NCBI RefSeq assembly: GCF_032118995.1
Contig: NC_092654.1
Span: forward strand, 1,798,001-1,862,000
Length of the DNA: 64,000 nucleotides
Direction of reading: 5' to 3'
Origin: Asterias amurensis
Lineage: Eukaryota; Echinodermata; Asteroidea; Forcipulatida; Asteriidae
Shown here: piece by piece, positions 34,608 to 45,863 of the stretch
How positions within the stretch are numbered: the stretch's first letter is position 1
Layout: every line of letters starts with the position of its first letter
Program-made: the position numbers and the translations under genes
Notes under the pieces: model-generated
Databases searched by the model: none
Told to the model about the DNA's origin: nothing
Seen by the model: the letters and a program-made list of their open reading frames with translations, nothing else

Positions 34608-35345
34608 TTAGGCCAAGGCTGGTATTAATTTAGGGGGTTGCATCAAGAGGTGGTTCAAGATTGAAAAAAGTGGGGGGATTGACAGAAAGTGGGTGGGGGA
34701 GGGGGATTGACGTACAGGCTGGTAGTAGAAAGGGTTATATCTTGGGGGCGGATCAAGATTGAAAGAAAGTGGCGGGAAGTACAGGCTGGTAGCAGAAAGG
34801 GTTACATCTTGGGGGCGGTTCAAGATTGACAAAAGTGGGGGAGGGGGATTGAAGTACAGGCTGGTAGTAGAAAGGGTTACATCTTGGGGGCGGTTCAAGA
34901 TTGAATGAAAGTGGGGGGAAGTACAGGCTGGTAATAGAAAGGGTTAAATCTTGGGGGCGGTTCAAGATTGACAAAAGTGGGGGAGGGGGATTGAAGTACA
35001 GGCTGGTAGTAGAAAGGGTTACATCTTGGGGGCGGTTCAAGATTGAAGAAAGTGGGGGACTGAAGTAAAGGCTGGTAGTTGAAAGGGTTACATCTTAGGG
35101 GCGGTTCAAGATTGACAGAAAATGGGGGAAGGTTGGGATTGAAGTACAGGCTGGTTGTAAAAGGGTTACATCTTGGGGGTGGTTCAAGATTGACAGAAAA
35201 GGGGGGAGGTTGGGATTAAAGAAGGGGTCAATTCTTTGGGGCGGTTCAAGATTTAAAGAAGAGGAGGTTGGGTAGAAGAAGACGGCGAATCTTAAGGGCG
35301 GTTCAAGATTGACAGAAAATGGGGGGGGGGGGTGGGATTGAAGTA
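34608..35345. repeat. G-rich tandem satellite, about 60-75-bp unit (left arm)
   Basis: About ten units of GGCGGTTCAAGATTGANAGA, a G-run, TGAAGTACAGGCTGGTAGTA and GAAAGGGTTACATCTTGGG. It sits in the intron before the last exon of the small membrane-protein gene. The mirror copy is at 63030-63870. Confidence 0.8.
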
Positions 35346-35749
35346 CTGACAACAAAACTGATTGCAAAAAAAGTTAGCAAAATAAGTCATAACTCACCAG
35401 TATTTGCAGTAATGTCAAGTTGGAACAGTTCTGTCATCTGCTAAGGACTTCTTGTGTGGTGATGAGTTCATGCGTCCGTAACCAATGACGATGAACACAA
35501 CCAAAGTTACTTCAAGGATTCCTAAAAAAGTGGAAACAACAATAATTTGAGTGAAAAGGTTGTTCTGTTTTGGGATGTTACCAAAGTGGACAAATTTCAC
35601 TTTTATAGTGGTGGGATGGAAAACCCCTATTAATTTAAATATGATGGAAAACCCAAGCAGGTCAGCAGCCGATTTCAGAAACTTTACGCAACTTTGTAAG
35701 TCCACTTGCGCAATGACTGTCTATGGTATGGCGCAACTTATATGGGTAA

Positions 35750-35880
35750 GGATACGGGTAAGGAATAAAAAACACAATCCACATGCAAGGATCCGGTCCG
35801 CGGGGAATTGAACCAGGTCCACTGAGGAGCTTGCCCTCGAGCTAAGCCGGGGTGAAAGGCAGGGACAGAAAGAAATCACT
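35750..35880 (-). repeat. tRNA-derived SINE, left arm
   Basis: On the minus strand GGCTTAGCTCGAGGGCAAGC and CTGGTTCAATTCCCCGCGG give A- and B-box matches. The mirror copy at 62070-62200 shows it was present before the inverted duplication. Confidence 0.5.
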
Positions 35881-36484
35881 GAGTAACTGACAGATCGAGC
35901 CAAGATGCTTTTTCAAGCCCTAGCCCAGGTTAACTTGTTGCAATTGCATGTACGTTACTCATGTCCTACTACAAAAATGGCAGGGCTGTTCAGACCCCTG
36001 GGCTGGGCCTGGCCCTGGGAGCTGTATATGTTATTATTGTTAATGACTTCCGTCACATTAGACTGTGTAGCCCGTCCGTACTCATTGGGATTGCTCGAAT
36101 GAACGGTAACATTACAACATAGGGAATACGACACAACAAACATGAAACCTGACAAACAAGTTTTAGTTTTTATCTCACTGAAAAGGGTCATTAAAACTGT
36201 GCCCCACGGCATGTAGATACACACCAAGAATCTACCAGCTATTTCCAGATAAACTAAACAAGAAACTAAACAAACAAATCATTACTTACCGATGTTTTGG
36301 TTTGAAAACATTTTGATTTGACACCTTCATGAGAGCAGACGACATGTTTACGAAAATTGTGCAGGCTAGGGAGTTTGGTACTGAATGCACATGCGCATGA
36401 CCACAGCGCCCTCTTGAGATGAGCAAACAAATTATACTAGGCCCTTTTCGAAACACGACAACACGTCATAGACCAGGCTCTCAC

Positions 36485-36522
36485 CTCCGTTTTTTATGGT
36501 TGAAACTTCGTACCAACAGCAT
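36485..36522 (-). other. second ATG/donor first-exon candidate, left arm
   Basis: On the minus strand, ATG at 36520-36522 opens MLLVRSFNHKKR and meets a donor GGAG|GTGAGA in phase 2. The mirror copy at 61411-61448 keeps the same structure. A GC-box-like stretch (GGGGCGGAGCC on + at 36610) lies just upstream in the transcription sense. Confidence 0.35.
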
Positions 36523-36837
36523 GTTTACAAAATAATTGACTGAGCCGGAGCATAAAATGCAGTGGTTTCGAAAAGGGTCTTGTACTGGGTGGGCGGGGAG
36601 GTGGCCGTGGGGGCGGAGCCAGGGAGGGGTTGACCAATTATTTGCGTTATTGTTCAAATTACCGTCACAGCTGTCAGTTTCTGGAATTATTATCAATTTA
36701 AAAATGCCCTTAGGAAGACAACTACCATTGTTCTTAAACTTTGGTTTTAAAACACTTTAAAAAATACAATGGTGAGACGACCAGAAAGTAAATGAAAAAA
36801 ACCCTACTGATTCATCAATCTATTAGGTGTTATATTT

Positions 36838-36970
36838 TTGCATCTTTCACCCTGGATAGATGAGCTCGAATCCCTCCCGTGTTATAAACTGTGGACTGGT
36901 TTTATATTTTCGCATCTTTCACCCTGGATGTATGGGCTCGAATCCCTCCCATGTTATAAACTGTGGACTT
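36838..36970. repeat. two-copy tandem repeat with B-box-like core
   Basis: CGCATCTTTCACCCTGGATG-type sequence followed by GGGCTCGAATCCCTCCCATG occurs twice about 68 bp apart. The mirror arm has only one copy near 61060-61110, so the doubling is later than the inverted duplication. Confidence 0.55.
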
Positions 36971-38559
36971 GTTTTCCAAAAAAAAATCTTAACAAATTGA
37001 GGTTGGCATAATTCAGGAATTTTGTTTAAAAAGGTCAACATTTTTAGTTTTGTGTAAAATAACTCATCTTTGTGCTCATTGACCGACTTTTAACTTTTGA
37101 ACCCACACAAACTACATCAAGGCACATATGAATGTTTGGGTATAGGTAGAGTAACCGAGAGGTAGTAATTCTCAAATTAAAGTAAACGTTTGTGAAAATA
37201 AAACACAAAAGACAAATCCTCAAAGACAAAGTGGCAATATTCATTAATAATTTATTAACAATTCCTTTATTACACACATGGCTATATAGCTATACATGTA
37301 TCTTCTGCCAAATAACACAACTTATAATTTAAGTATAATACTAATACATCATTAAATAACAATCCACATCATTGCGGTCTTGTGGGTTTTCCCTAAATTT
37401 GAGCTGTTTACCATTTTTTCCTGCAGAAAGTTTAAACTCAGTACTTGTTAACCTCTTGACCAATTTCATGAAGCTGTTTAGCAGAAAATACTGCTTAGCA
37501 ATTTTTTTTGATAAGCATAAACACATTGGGACACAAGTTTCAACAATGTAAACCTCATCAAGTTTTTGCTGGTAATCAGTTTCTGTTTAGCACAAATTGT
37601 GCTTAGCAAGTCTCTACTGTGCTTACTGTCGAAAGGCACTAGACACCATCGGTAACTACTCAAAGTAATTGTTAGAAAAAATCTTACTTACTAATGTGCA
37701 AAGGAGAGTTGTTAATACTGTATAAAACATTGTGAGGAACAGCTCCCTCTGGAGTAACGTAGTTTTTGAGAAAGAAGTAATTCATCACTCAAAATAATAA
37801 AACACTTCTTTTTATTAGGGATCTGAAAGCACACAAAGTTGTGAAACAAGGGTGTTTTTCTTTCATTATTCTCCCGCAACTTGAGCAATTGAGCCAAACT
37901 ATTCACACAGACATTTTTGTTGTTTATGCTAGGTTGGGATACACTCGAGTGAGAACACTGGTCTTTGACAATTGCAAAAGGTGTCCAGCAGAGTAGCTAG
38001 ACCAATTAAAGTGGTGGGCAACAAATTCAATTTTGTCGCAACCCACCAAGGATTTTTTAATTATGAGGTAATTATTGCTGAAGTGCAAGCTTCAGACATG
38101 ATGCCAGAGGCAATGCAGTTGAAAGGTTTTTTGACTGTGTTGTCTCTCTGTGACATTTGATACTCCTTATCATTAGTTGTGTCTCAGTTTAATGCACTCT
38201 GGACAAATACTTTGATTTATTCTAATAGGGGAAATCTGTGCTGGGCGGCACAACTTATTTTGCTTAGAGTGCTGGGCAAAAAATGTTAGAAATTACCAAC
38301 AGGCCTAACGAGACAACAAAGGTGATTGTCTCCATGCCCCCTGCTCATTGCCTTGGTGGTCTTGAAATACTCAAGAAGAAATTTCCAAATTCTTCATGGG
38401 TGCCCTTTACCAAGGAGCACCTTGTAAACCATTACATGGTGCTAAGTAAAAGGAGTAGGTCTCATAGTATTATTATATTACTTTGACCAGTGTTAAGGGT
38501 CAGACTTCCTGGTCCCCATCAAGACAGCTTTAATCTTTGGATGCTGCTCATGCAAGATT

Positions 38560-38900
38560 ACCAAGGTGCTTTACGACCTGTGACTCTCAGTAGCTTCAAA
38601 TTATACCTGGAAAATAAACATACAATAATAATTACAACATTTATTGAACACTGAATACACAAGGTCTCTAAGCGCTTTAACCAGGTGGACAAAGCAGATC
38701 TTAAGCAATGATTTAAAAGTGTCCAATGAAGGTGCTGTTCGAATGTGGGTGGGTAAGTAGCCATTGCGTGTTATGGCGTAGGGTCCCGGGGAAACCTTGA
38801 AATTCAGGGTTGAAGAAGAGCGAAGATGTTGGGTAGCTATTAATAGTGAAGATGAACAAAGGGCTTACAAAGAGATCTTGGAGATATACTGGGGTCAAAC
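38560..38900 (-). mobile_element. 3' fragment of a non-LTR retrotransposon (LINE), left arm
   Basis: On the minus strand it ends with TGTTCAATAAATGTTGTAAT after CGCTTAGAGACC, a LINE-like 3' tail. Broken frames before it contain pieces such as TFEQHLHWTLLNHCLRS. The mirror fragment is at 59400-59860. Only the extreme C-terminal part and tail are present. Confidence 0.4.
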
Positions 38901-40908
38901 TATGAACATCTTTATACACAAGAAGAGGAATTGTGAACATAATCAACCAAGTAAACAAGATCGGAAAGAAAGGAATGCCTTTGGCCCAATTCCAGGCAGC
39001 TGTTTAGCAGACATTTCATATTGATAAATTTAATTGCTTAAGAAATGAGTGGGGTACCAGTTGCGGCAATGATTGCTAAGCAAGAGTTTTTTGTGCTTAG
39101 CATGTTTTCTGTTACCGTTTTGATAAAATGAGGCCCAGAGACTCGAAGGGGCAAATATCAGACTACAGTTAATACAATCTTTTTTATTAATGCAGGGGTG
39201 TGTGCAAGTGGGGGGGGGGGAAGGGGGTAGGGGGTGGAGGGAGGGTTGATGGACATTATTGGCGGCCCTTAGCACAGAATGTTCAAGCTTGGTTACAGAC
39301 TTTTTATAGAATCATTTCAAATTTGAGAGAAACAATGGAAATAGAAGAGATACGACCAACGAATTTGTTTAAATTAATTTTTAAATTATAAATTTTAACA
39401 TAGTACATACCTTTGCACTGATTCATGGAGAAATTTACCAAGTTCAGAAAAGGATCGTTTTGTTCAATGTACAAAACTTGAAAAAGCTCAGTCAGATCTG
39501 GAAACTTCCTGTAATAATTGAAGAAAACAAAATATTGAAATATTGTTTAATTTCTTGGGACTGGCAAGAAAATGCAAATGCATTTATATTAAAAAACTAT
39601 CATAATATTGTCAAAATAAGGGAAGGACAAAGTAACGATTATACAATAAAAATATTCCAAAATATTAAGTATAAACGATAAGCAAGAATTACGGCGAAAA
39701 ACGGTTGTTATTATTATACAACAAAAATATTCACACAAGTAAATTATTTAAGTACACAAGATAAGCAAGACACCAGGGAAGAAAAGTTTGTTATTATACA
39801 ACAAAAATATCCACAAAATTAAATAATTTAACAAATACAAGATAAAAAACAGATAAATTAGAGGAAAGTTATCATTATTCATTAATGGTGTATTCAAATA
39901 GCAAACATGCCTTGGCCAAAATGCAGAGTTGTGGAAACATACAAAAAGGCAAAAACATTCAAATCTACTTTCCAGATTTTTGATAGAATCGTTTCAAATT
40001 TGAGAGAAAAAGTTGATAATAAAATAATTAAAAAGACAAAACCTTATTAGCTTTGACAACATTCAATTCTACAATACAAATTTAAATTGTTATGTTTTGT
40101 ATATTACATACCTTTGCACAGATTCATGGAGAAATTTATCAAGCACAGAAAATGATCGTTTTGTTCAATGTACAAAACTTGAAAAGGCTCAGTCAGATCT
40201 GGAAACTTCCTGTAATAATTAAAGAAAACAAAATATTTAAATATTGTTTAATTTCTTGGGACTGGCAAGAAAATGCAAATGCATTTATATAAAAAACAAC
40301 AATCATAAATTGTCAAAATAAGGGAAGGACAAAGTTAAAATAATACAATCAAAATATTCCAATGGTTCAAAAATTTTAAATATACATGATAAGCAAGAAA
40401 TAAGGGAAGAAAACGGTTGTTATTATTATACAACAAAAATATTCACAAAAGTAAATTATTTAATTACACAAGATAAGCAAAACACCAGGAAAAAAAAGTT
40501 TGTTATTATGCAACAAAAATATTCACAAAAGTAAGTTAATATTTAAGTACACAAGATTTATAAGCAAGACACAAGGGAAGAAAAGTTTGTTATTATACAA
40601 CAAAAATATCCACAAAATTAAACAATTTAACAAGTACAAGATAAAAAAAAAAATTAGAGGAAAGTTATCATTATTCATTAATGGTGTATTCAAATAGCGA
40701 ACATGCCTTGGCCAAAATGCAGAGTTGTGGTAACAAACAAAAATGATTAAAACATTCAAATCTACTTTTCAGATTTTTGATAGAATTATTTCAAATTGAG
40801 AGAAACAGTTGATAAAAAAATAATAGAAAAAAAACAAAACCTTATTAGCTTTGATAACATTTAATTCTGCAATACAAATTTAAACTGTTATGTTTTATTA
40901 TTACATAC

Positions 40909-41007
40909 CTTTGCATGGATTCATGGAGAAACTTATCAAGCACAGAAAATGATCGTTTTGTATCAATGTACAAAACTTGAAAAGGCTCAGTCAGATCTGG
41001 AAACTTC
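40909..41007 (-). CDS. exon-like segment, open (left unit 3)
   Basis: It is 99 bp and open in phase 2/2, with acceptor and donor intact. It carries the ESM variant, an in-frame ATG five bases before the donor. Confidence 0.35.
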
Positions 41008-42917
41008 CTGTAATAAATGAATAAACAAAATATTGAAATATAAATTGTTTAGTTTCTTGGGAGTGGCACGAAAATGTAAATGCATTTATACAAAAACAAT
41101 CATAAAATTGTCAAAATAAGGGAAGAACAAAGTTAAAATAATACAATAAAAATATTCCAATGGTTCCAAAATTTTAAATATACATGATAAGCAAGAAATA
41201 AGGGAAGAAAACGGTTGTTAATATTATACAACAAAAATATACACAAAAGTAAGTTAATATTTAAGTACACAAGATTTATAAGCAAGACACAAGGGAAGAA
41301 AAGTTTGTTATTATACAACAAAAATATCCACAAAATTAAACAATTTAACAAATACAAGATAAGAAACAGATAAATTAGAGGAAAGTTATCATTATTCAGT
41401 AATGGTGTATTCAAATAGCAAACATGCCTTGGCCAAAATGCAGAGTTGTGGTAACAAACAAAAATGGTAAAAACAATGAAATCTACTTTTCAGATTTTTG
41501 ATCGAATCATTTCAAATTTGAGAGAAACAGTTGATAAAAAAATAATAGAAAAAGCAAAACCTTATTAGCTTTGATAACATTTAATTCTGCAATACAAATT
41601 TGAACTGTTATGTTTTGTTATTACATACCTTTGCACGGATTCATGGAGAAATTTATCAAGCACAGAAAATGATCATTTTGTATCAATGTACAAAACTTGA
41701 AAAGGCTCAGTCAGATCTGGAAACTTCCTGTAATAATTGAAGACAACAAAGTATTAAAATATTGTTTAATTTCTTGCGAGTGGCACAAAAATGTAAATGC
41801 ATTTATACAAAAACAATCATAAAATTGTCAAAATAAGGGAAGGACAAAGTTAAAATTATACAATAAAAAATATTCCAAAATTTTCGAAATTTTTTAATAT
41901 ACATGACAAGCAAGAAATAAGGGAAGAAAAGCGGTTGTTATTATTATACAACAAAAATATTCACACAAGTAAATTATTTAAGTACACAAGATAAGCAAGG
42001 CACAAGGGAAGAAAAGTTTGTTATTATACAACAAAAATATCCGCAAATTAAATAATTTAACAAATACAAGATGAGAAACAGATAAATTTAAGGAACTTTA
42101 TCATTATTCATTAGTGGTGTATTCAAATAGCAAACATGCCTTGGCCAAAATGCAGAGTTGTGGAAACAAACAAAAATGGTAAAAACAATGAAATCTACTT
42201 TTCAGATTTTTGATAGAATGGTTTCAAATTTAAAAGAAACAATTAAAAAAATCATAGAAAAGACAAAACCCTATTATATTTGACTAAATTAAATTCTACA
42301 ATATAAATTTGTCATGTTTCATTTTGTTAATACATACCTTTACACGGATTCATGGAGAAATTTATCAAGCACAGAAAATTATCATTTTGTATCAATGTAC
42401 AAAACTTAAAAAGGCTCAGTCAGATCTGGAAACTTCCTGTAATAATTAAAGAAAACAAAATATTTAAATATATTTATATAAAAACAACCATAAAATTGTC
42501 GAAATAAGGGAAGGACAAATTTAAGATTATACAATAAAAATATTCAATTTTTTTAAATATACATGATAAGCAAGAAATAAGGGGGGAAAACGGTTGTTAT
42601 TATTATATAACAAAAATATCCACAAAATTAAATAATTTAACAAATACAAGATAAGAACCAGATAAATTAGAGGAAAGCTATCATTCATTAATGGTGTATT
42701 CAAATAGCAAACATGCCTTGGCCAAAATGCAGAGTTGTGGAAACAATCAAAAATGGCAAAAATATTCAAATCTACTTTTTAGATTTTTGATAGAATCGTT
42801 TCAAATTTGAGAGAAACAGTTGATAAAAAAATAATAGAAAAAAAACAAACTTATGAGCTTTGATAACATTCAATTCTGCAATACAAATTTGAATTGTTAT
42901 GTTTTATTATTACATAC

Positions 42918-43016
42918 CTTTGCATGGATTCATGGAGAAACTTATCAAGCACAGAAAATGATCGTTTTGTATCAATGTACAAAACTTGAAAAGGCTCAGT
43001 CAGATCTGGAAACTTC
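42918..43016 (-). CDS. exon-like segment, open (left unit 6)
   Basis: It is 99 bp and open. Its sequence is the same as left unit 3 over the exon as far as I can read, including the ESM ending. This suggests recent duplication or conversion. Confidence 0.35.
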
Positions 43017-44044
43017 CTGTAATAATTGAAGAAAACAAAATATTGAAGTATTGTTTAAGTTCTTGGGACTGGCAAGAAAATGCAAATGCATTCATATTAA
43101 AAAACTATCATAATATTGTCAAAATAAGGGAAGGACAAAGTTAAGATTATACAATAAAAATCTTCCAAAATATTAAATATCCATGATAAGCAAGAAATAA
43201 GGGGAAAAAACGGTTGTTATTATAATACAACAAAAATATTCACACAAGTAAATTATTTAAGTACACAAGATAAGCAAGACACCAGGGAGGAAAAGTTTGT
43301 TATTATACAACAAAAATATCCACAAAATTAAATAATTTAACAAATACAAGATAAGAAACAGATAAAATAATTAGAGGAAAGTTATCATTAAATTCATTAA
43401 TGAATTTTAGAGAAACAGTTCATAAAAACTAATAGAAAAGACAATACCTTACTAAATTTGATTACGTTAAGTTCTACAATATAAATTTGATTTGTTATGT
43501 TTTGTTTTGTTATTACATACCTGTGCACGGATTCATGGACAAATTTATCAAGGATTGTTTTGTATCAATGTACAAAACTTGAGGGCTCAGTAAGATCTGG
43601 AAGCTTCCTGTAATAAATGAAGAAAACAAAATGCTGAAAAACAATTTTATTTCTTGGGACAGGCACTAAAATGCAAGAGCATTGATGAAAACAATTATAA
43701 AATTGTCAAAATATAATAGGAACAGGCCTAAATTTCCAGATATTTAGAGCAAGGCCATTAATTTGTATGTATCCACATATTGGCTTTTTGGTCGAGCCTT
43801 GTTTGCAAGTTTGAAGATCGACAATTATTAATAACAACTTTTCTCTTTTTTCACCCCTTGCTTATCTTGTATCCATTTAGATAATTTATTTTCCTTTTTT
43901 GGGAGGTAAAGGCTGCCTATATATAGGTAGTTTGTGAGGTTTCCTCCCTTATTTAAACTTTTTAATAAAGTCTTATTTTATTACTTATTTTAGTAAGAAA
44001 CAAAGGAAGAAAATAACTATCATTATGATATCATAATAAACTGG

Positions 44045-44165
44045 CATTAGAGCATCAGTAATATTGACTGGTCAAACAGTAAGAGGGTTGACTGTGTGGG
44101 GTGTGTAGAACTGGACTGGTCAAACAGTAGGAGGGTTGACTGTGTGGGGTGTGTAGAACTGTGTT
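44045..44165. repeat. two-copy tandem repeat (about 54 bp)
   Basis: CTGGTCAAACAGTANGAGGG followed by TTGACTGTGTGGGGTGTGTA occurs twice. It is related to the dispersed motif at 2402-2570. Confidence 0.65.
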
Positions 44166-44479
44166 TGAACTTCACCCCTTGCGCTTTCTTTGCTATACAG
44201 AACTTTCATTTTCAATAAAAAATAGACAAGGATTTTACTAATATCGGTTTGACAGTATACCCCACCGTCGCTGAATGTATATATTCCTTTGAAAAGGGGA
44301 ATTTAGTTAAATGTCGCCCATAAATAATGGGGGAAAAATAGACACAAACCTTATTTTCTTCACCGATTGAGAAGACGCCAGCTTTCCAACCATGTGGTCT
44401 AAGTCATCATCAATAGATGGCGGTATTTTTTCGATTAGATTCTAATTTCGAAGTCAAGAGAGGGCGGAAACAAAAAAAC

Positions 44480-44557
44480 ATCAAAAATGGCTGCGCCCGT
44501 GGTTTGCAGTCGTCGGTGACCGGTGCTCTGAATCATTCTGATTCATGAACAAGTGAG
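44480..44557 (+). other. IBA57: probable 5' UTR exon and promoter region of IBA57
   Basis: A GC-richer island (GGCTGCGCCCGTGG, 44490-44530) ends at a donor AAGTGAG|GTAAAG at 44557/44558. AAAATGGCTGCGCC resembles the YY1-like start-site motif of many housekeeping genes. The frame from ATG 44488 stops after ten codons, so this exon is taken as untranslated. The transcription start is not defined. Confidence 0.45.
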
Positions 44558-44705
44558 GTAAAGTTATGATTTTTTTAACAGGATTATGAAAGAAGAGAGC
44601 TTAATTGACCTACAGGAGTAATTTGAAGCTCAAATAACTTGTAAGGTCGAAGCAACATTAGTTTGAAAAACCTCTATTTTGTGTGGCCAGAATAGGAAAT
44701 GTCAA

Positions 44706-44868
44706 CATGATCATAGACCTTTTCGCAAATACTGGGGCGCGCGCGTAAAGCTTGAAATTGGGTGCATTGTGGTCTAGCTGGTAGCAAAATTTGATTCATA
44801 TCTATCCCACAATGCACCTCATTTAACAGTCTGCGCTTGCGCATTGGTATTTGCGATAAGGTCTATGT
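44706..44868. mobile_element. MITE with inverted ends ATAGACCTTTTCGCAAATAC
   Basis: The left end ATAGACCTTTTCGCAAATAC and right end GTATTTGCGATAAGGTCTAT are inverted repeats with one mismatch. The interior is about 120 bp and has no ORF. Confidence 0.7.
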
Positions 44869-44884
44869 GATGCCACGGTCAGTG

Positions 44885-44975
44885 ATTAGACCCAGCCAGA
44901 GACTGGGGCGCTACATTCCTTTAAAAACTTCAAAAAAAGGAATCTAGCGCCCCAGTCACTGGGTCAGTCAATGAT
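44885..44975. mobile_element. short inverted-repeat element (ACTGGGGCGCTA)
   Basis: GACTGGGGCGCTACATTCCT pairs with AGGAATCTAGCGCCCCAGTC around a short A-rich centre. Confidence 0.65.
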
Positions 44976-45210
44976 ACGATGTATCGCTTTTAACACTAAC
45001 AGTACTAGAAGTATTGATGATTGGCATGTCATGATGATGTAATGATGGGTGGGGTTTGCAATAGACATGATATGATATTGATAGTGGCCAGAATAGGAAA
45101 TGTCAACATGGTCAATTTCGCGCTAATAAAAGTTAAACAAGCAAAGCTACAGTTTATTCTCTGAGTCTAGGCAGAAGTATTGACGTGATGATAATGATGG
45201 GTGGGGTTTG

Positions 45211-45310
45211 CATACTCCTTTCCTAGGTAGAACTATCTATGCGGTTTCGTTTCGCTATCCTTAGACGATAGCGAAACGAAACCGCATAGTTCTAGGACTC
45301 ATTGGAGTAT
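45211..45310. mobile_element. 100-bp hairpin related to the ends of the 848-bp palindrome
   Basis: The left arm has CTAGGTAGAACTATCTATGC then GGTTTCGTTTCGCTATC; the right arm is its inverse. The large palindrome at 23954 starts CTAGAACTATTTCGGTTTCG followed by GCTATCGTCT. The shared order suggests one family with the interior absent here. Confidence 0.6.
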
Positions 45311-45863
45311 GGTTTGCAACTAGACATGTAGTATCATTTCAACATACCCATCCATGGTATCAATGACAACAATGATAGAGGGTTTGCAACGAGGCCAACT
45401 CGTTACTGATACAAAATAGAAAAGAACCAATAATTCTGAAACTATTGAAACAGGTGGATGGCGATACTTTTCTCGAAGACGAAGTCTTTCCAAAAGTTAC
45501 AAGACATTTGTTTTTGCTTTTAATGCTTTATAAAGTAGGTAAGTGATAAATATGTTTTTGTTCCAATAGAGAGGATGTCATCATTCAAAGAGATTGCAAA
45601 AAAAGAGTTTTTTAAAAACGATGTAAATAACAAGACCATCGAAGGAAATGACACAAGCTGACTGCATCCTCGATCATCAGAATTACCAAATGATATTGAT
45701 AGTTGTGATAATCATTACTCGCAACAATCGTTCCAATTGTTTGTACATGACTCAAGAGTCATGACTATCGCAGCTAAATTCTGTTTAGGCCTGTATACAG
45801 AAATTTTAAGGTCCCATTTTACTCTGACTACATATTAATTCCTTTTTTTCCCCACAGAATACC

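Larger units (their letters stand above)
33556..36345 (-). pseudogene. left-arm copy of a small membrane-protein gene, apparently broken
   Basis: On the minus strand: first-exon candidate 36290-36345 (MSSALMKVSNQNVFKPKH plus two bases, donor CG|GTAAGT); second exon from 36148 downward (acceptor TTTGTCAG); a membrane-segment exon at 35398-35521 (acceptor TTTTTTAG, donor ACTG|GTGAGT); and a last exon starting at 33569 (acceptor CTGTTTATAG) coding only GSLR before a TGA. Compared with the right-arm copy, exon two has one extra base that brings a TAA after 11 codons. The membrane exon has lost one G near its start and gained one base later. Splice sites are kept. It may be a pseudogene, or the frames may differ from my model. 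Confidence 0.4.
39411..43607 (-). repeat. left-arm tandem array: seven units each with a 99-bp exon-like segment (minus strand)
   Basis: Exon-like segments at 39411-39507, 40112-40209, 40909-41007, 41629-41727, 42338-42436, 42918-43016 and 43521-43607, spaced 580-800 bp. Each is preceded (minus strand) by a pyrimidine/AT tract and ATTACAG-type acceptor and followed by GTATGTA. A complete segment is 99 bp, with one base before and two bases after 32 whole codons (phase 2/2). The peptide begins KFPDLTEPFQVLYIDTK. Units 3 and 6 are open; unit 4 has TGA and unit 5 TAA in frame; units 1, 2 and 7 have length changes of 1, 1 and 12 bp. The flanking 'intron' is also conserved between units, so whole units were duplicated. 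Confidence 0.8.
34450..43720. repeat. left arm of a large inverted duplication
   Basis: This segment is the reverse complement, with indels and substitutions, of about 54190-64000. Matching landmarks run in mirror order: the palindromic repeat at 34450, the G-rich satellite, the membrane-protein exons, the SINE at 35750-35880, the two first-exon candidates, the LINE tail and the array of exon-like units. Each arm also has private insertions (for example a family A repeat at 37631-37992 on the left only, and ~460 bp at 62327-62788 on the right only). So the duplication is not recent. The inner end is near 43720; the outer limit may lie further left than 34450. Confidence 0.85.
44688..45350. 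repeat. direct duplication in IBA57 intron 1, with different MITE insertions in the copies
   Basis: GGCCAGAATAGGAAATGTCA occurs near 44690 and 45086, and AATGATGGGTGGGGTTTGCA near 45041 and 45194, so a ~395-bp block was duplicated. Copy 1 holds two hairpins (44706-44868 and 44885-44975). Copy 2 holds the hairpin at 45211-45310. Confidence 0.6.

Noticed and set aside
38797-39024. Plus-strand frame with VEEERRCW
   Set aside because: It is antisense to the LINE 3' fragment and is mirrored in the other arm. No start context or splice sites.
39411-43607. CRISPR array
   Set aside because: Units are hundreds of bases long, diverged, exon-like and in animal DNA. There are no short repeats with unique spacers and no cas genes.
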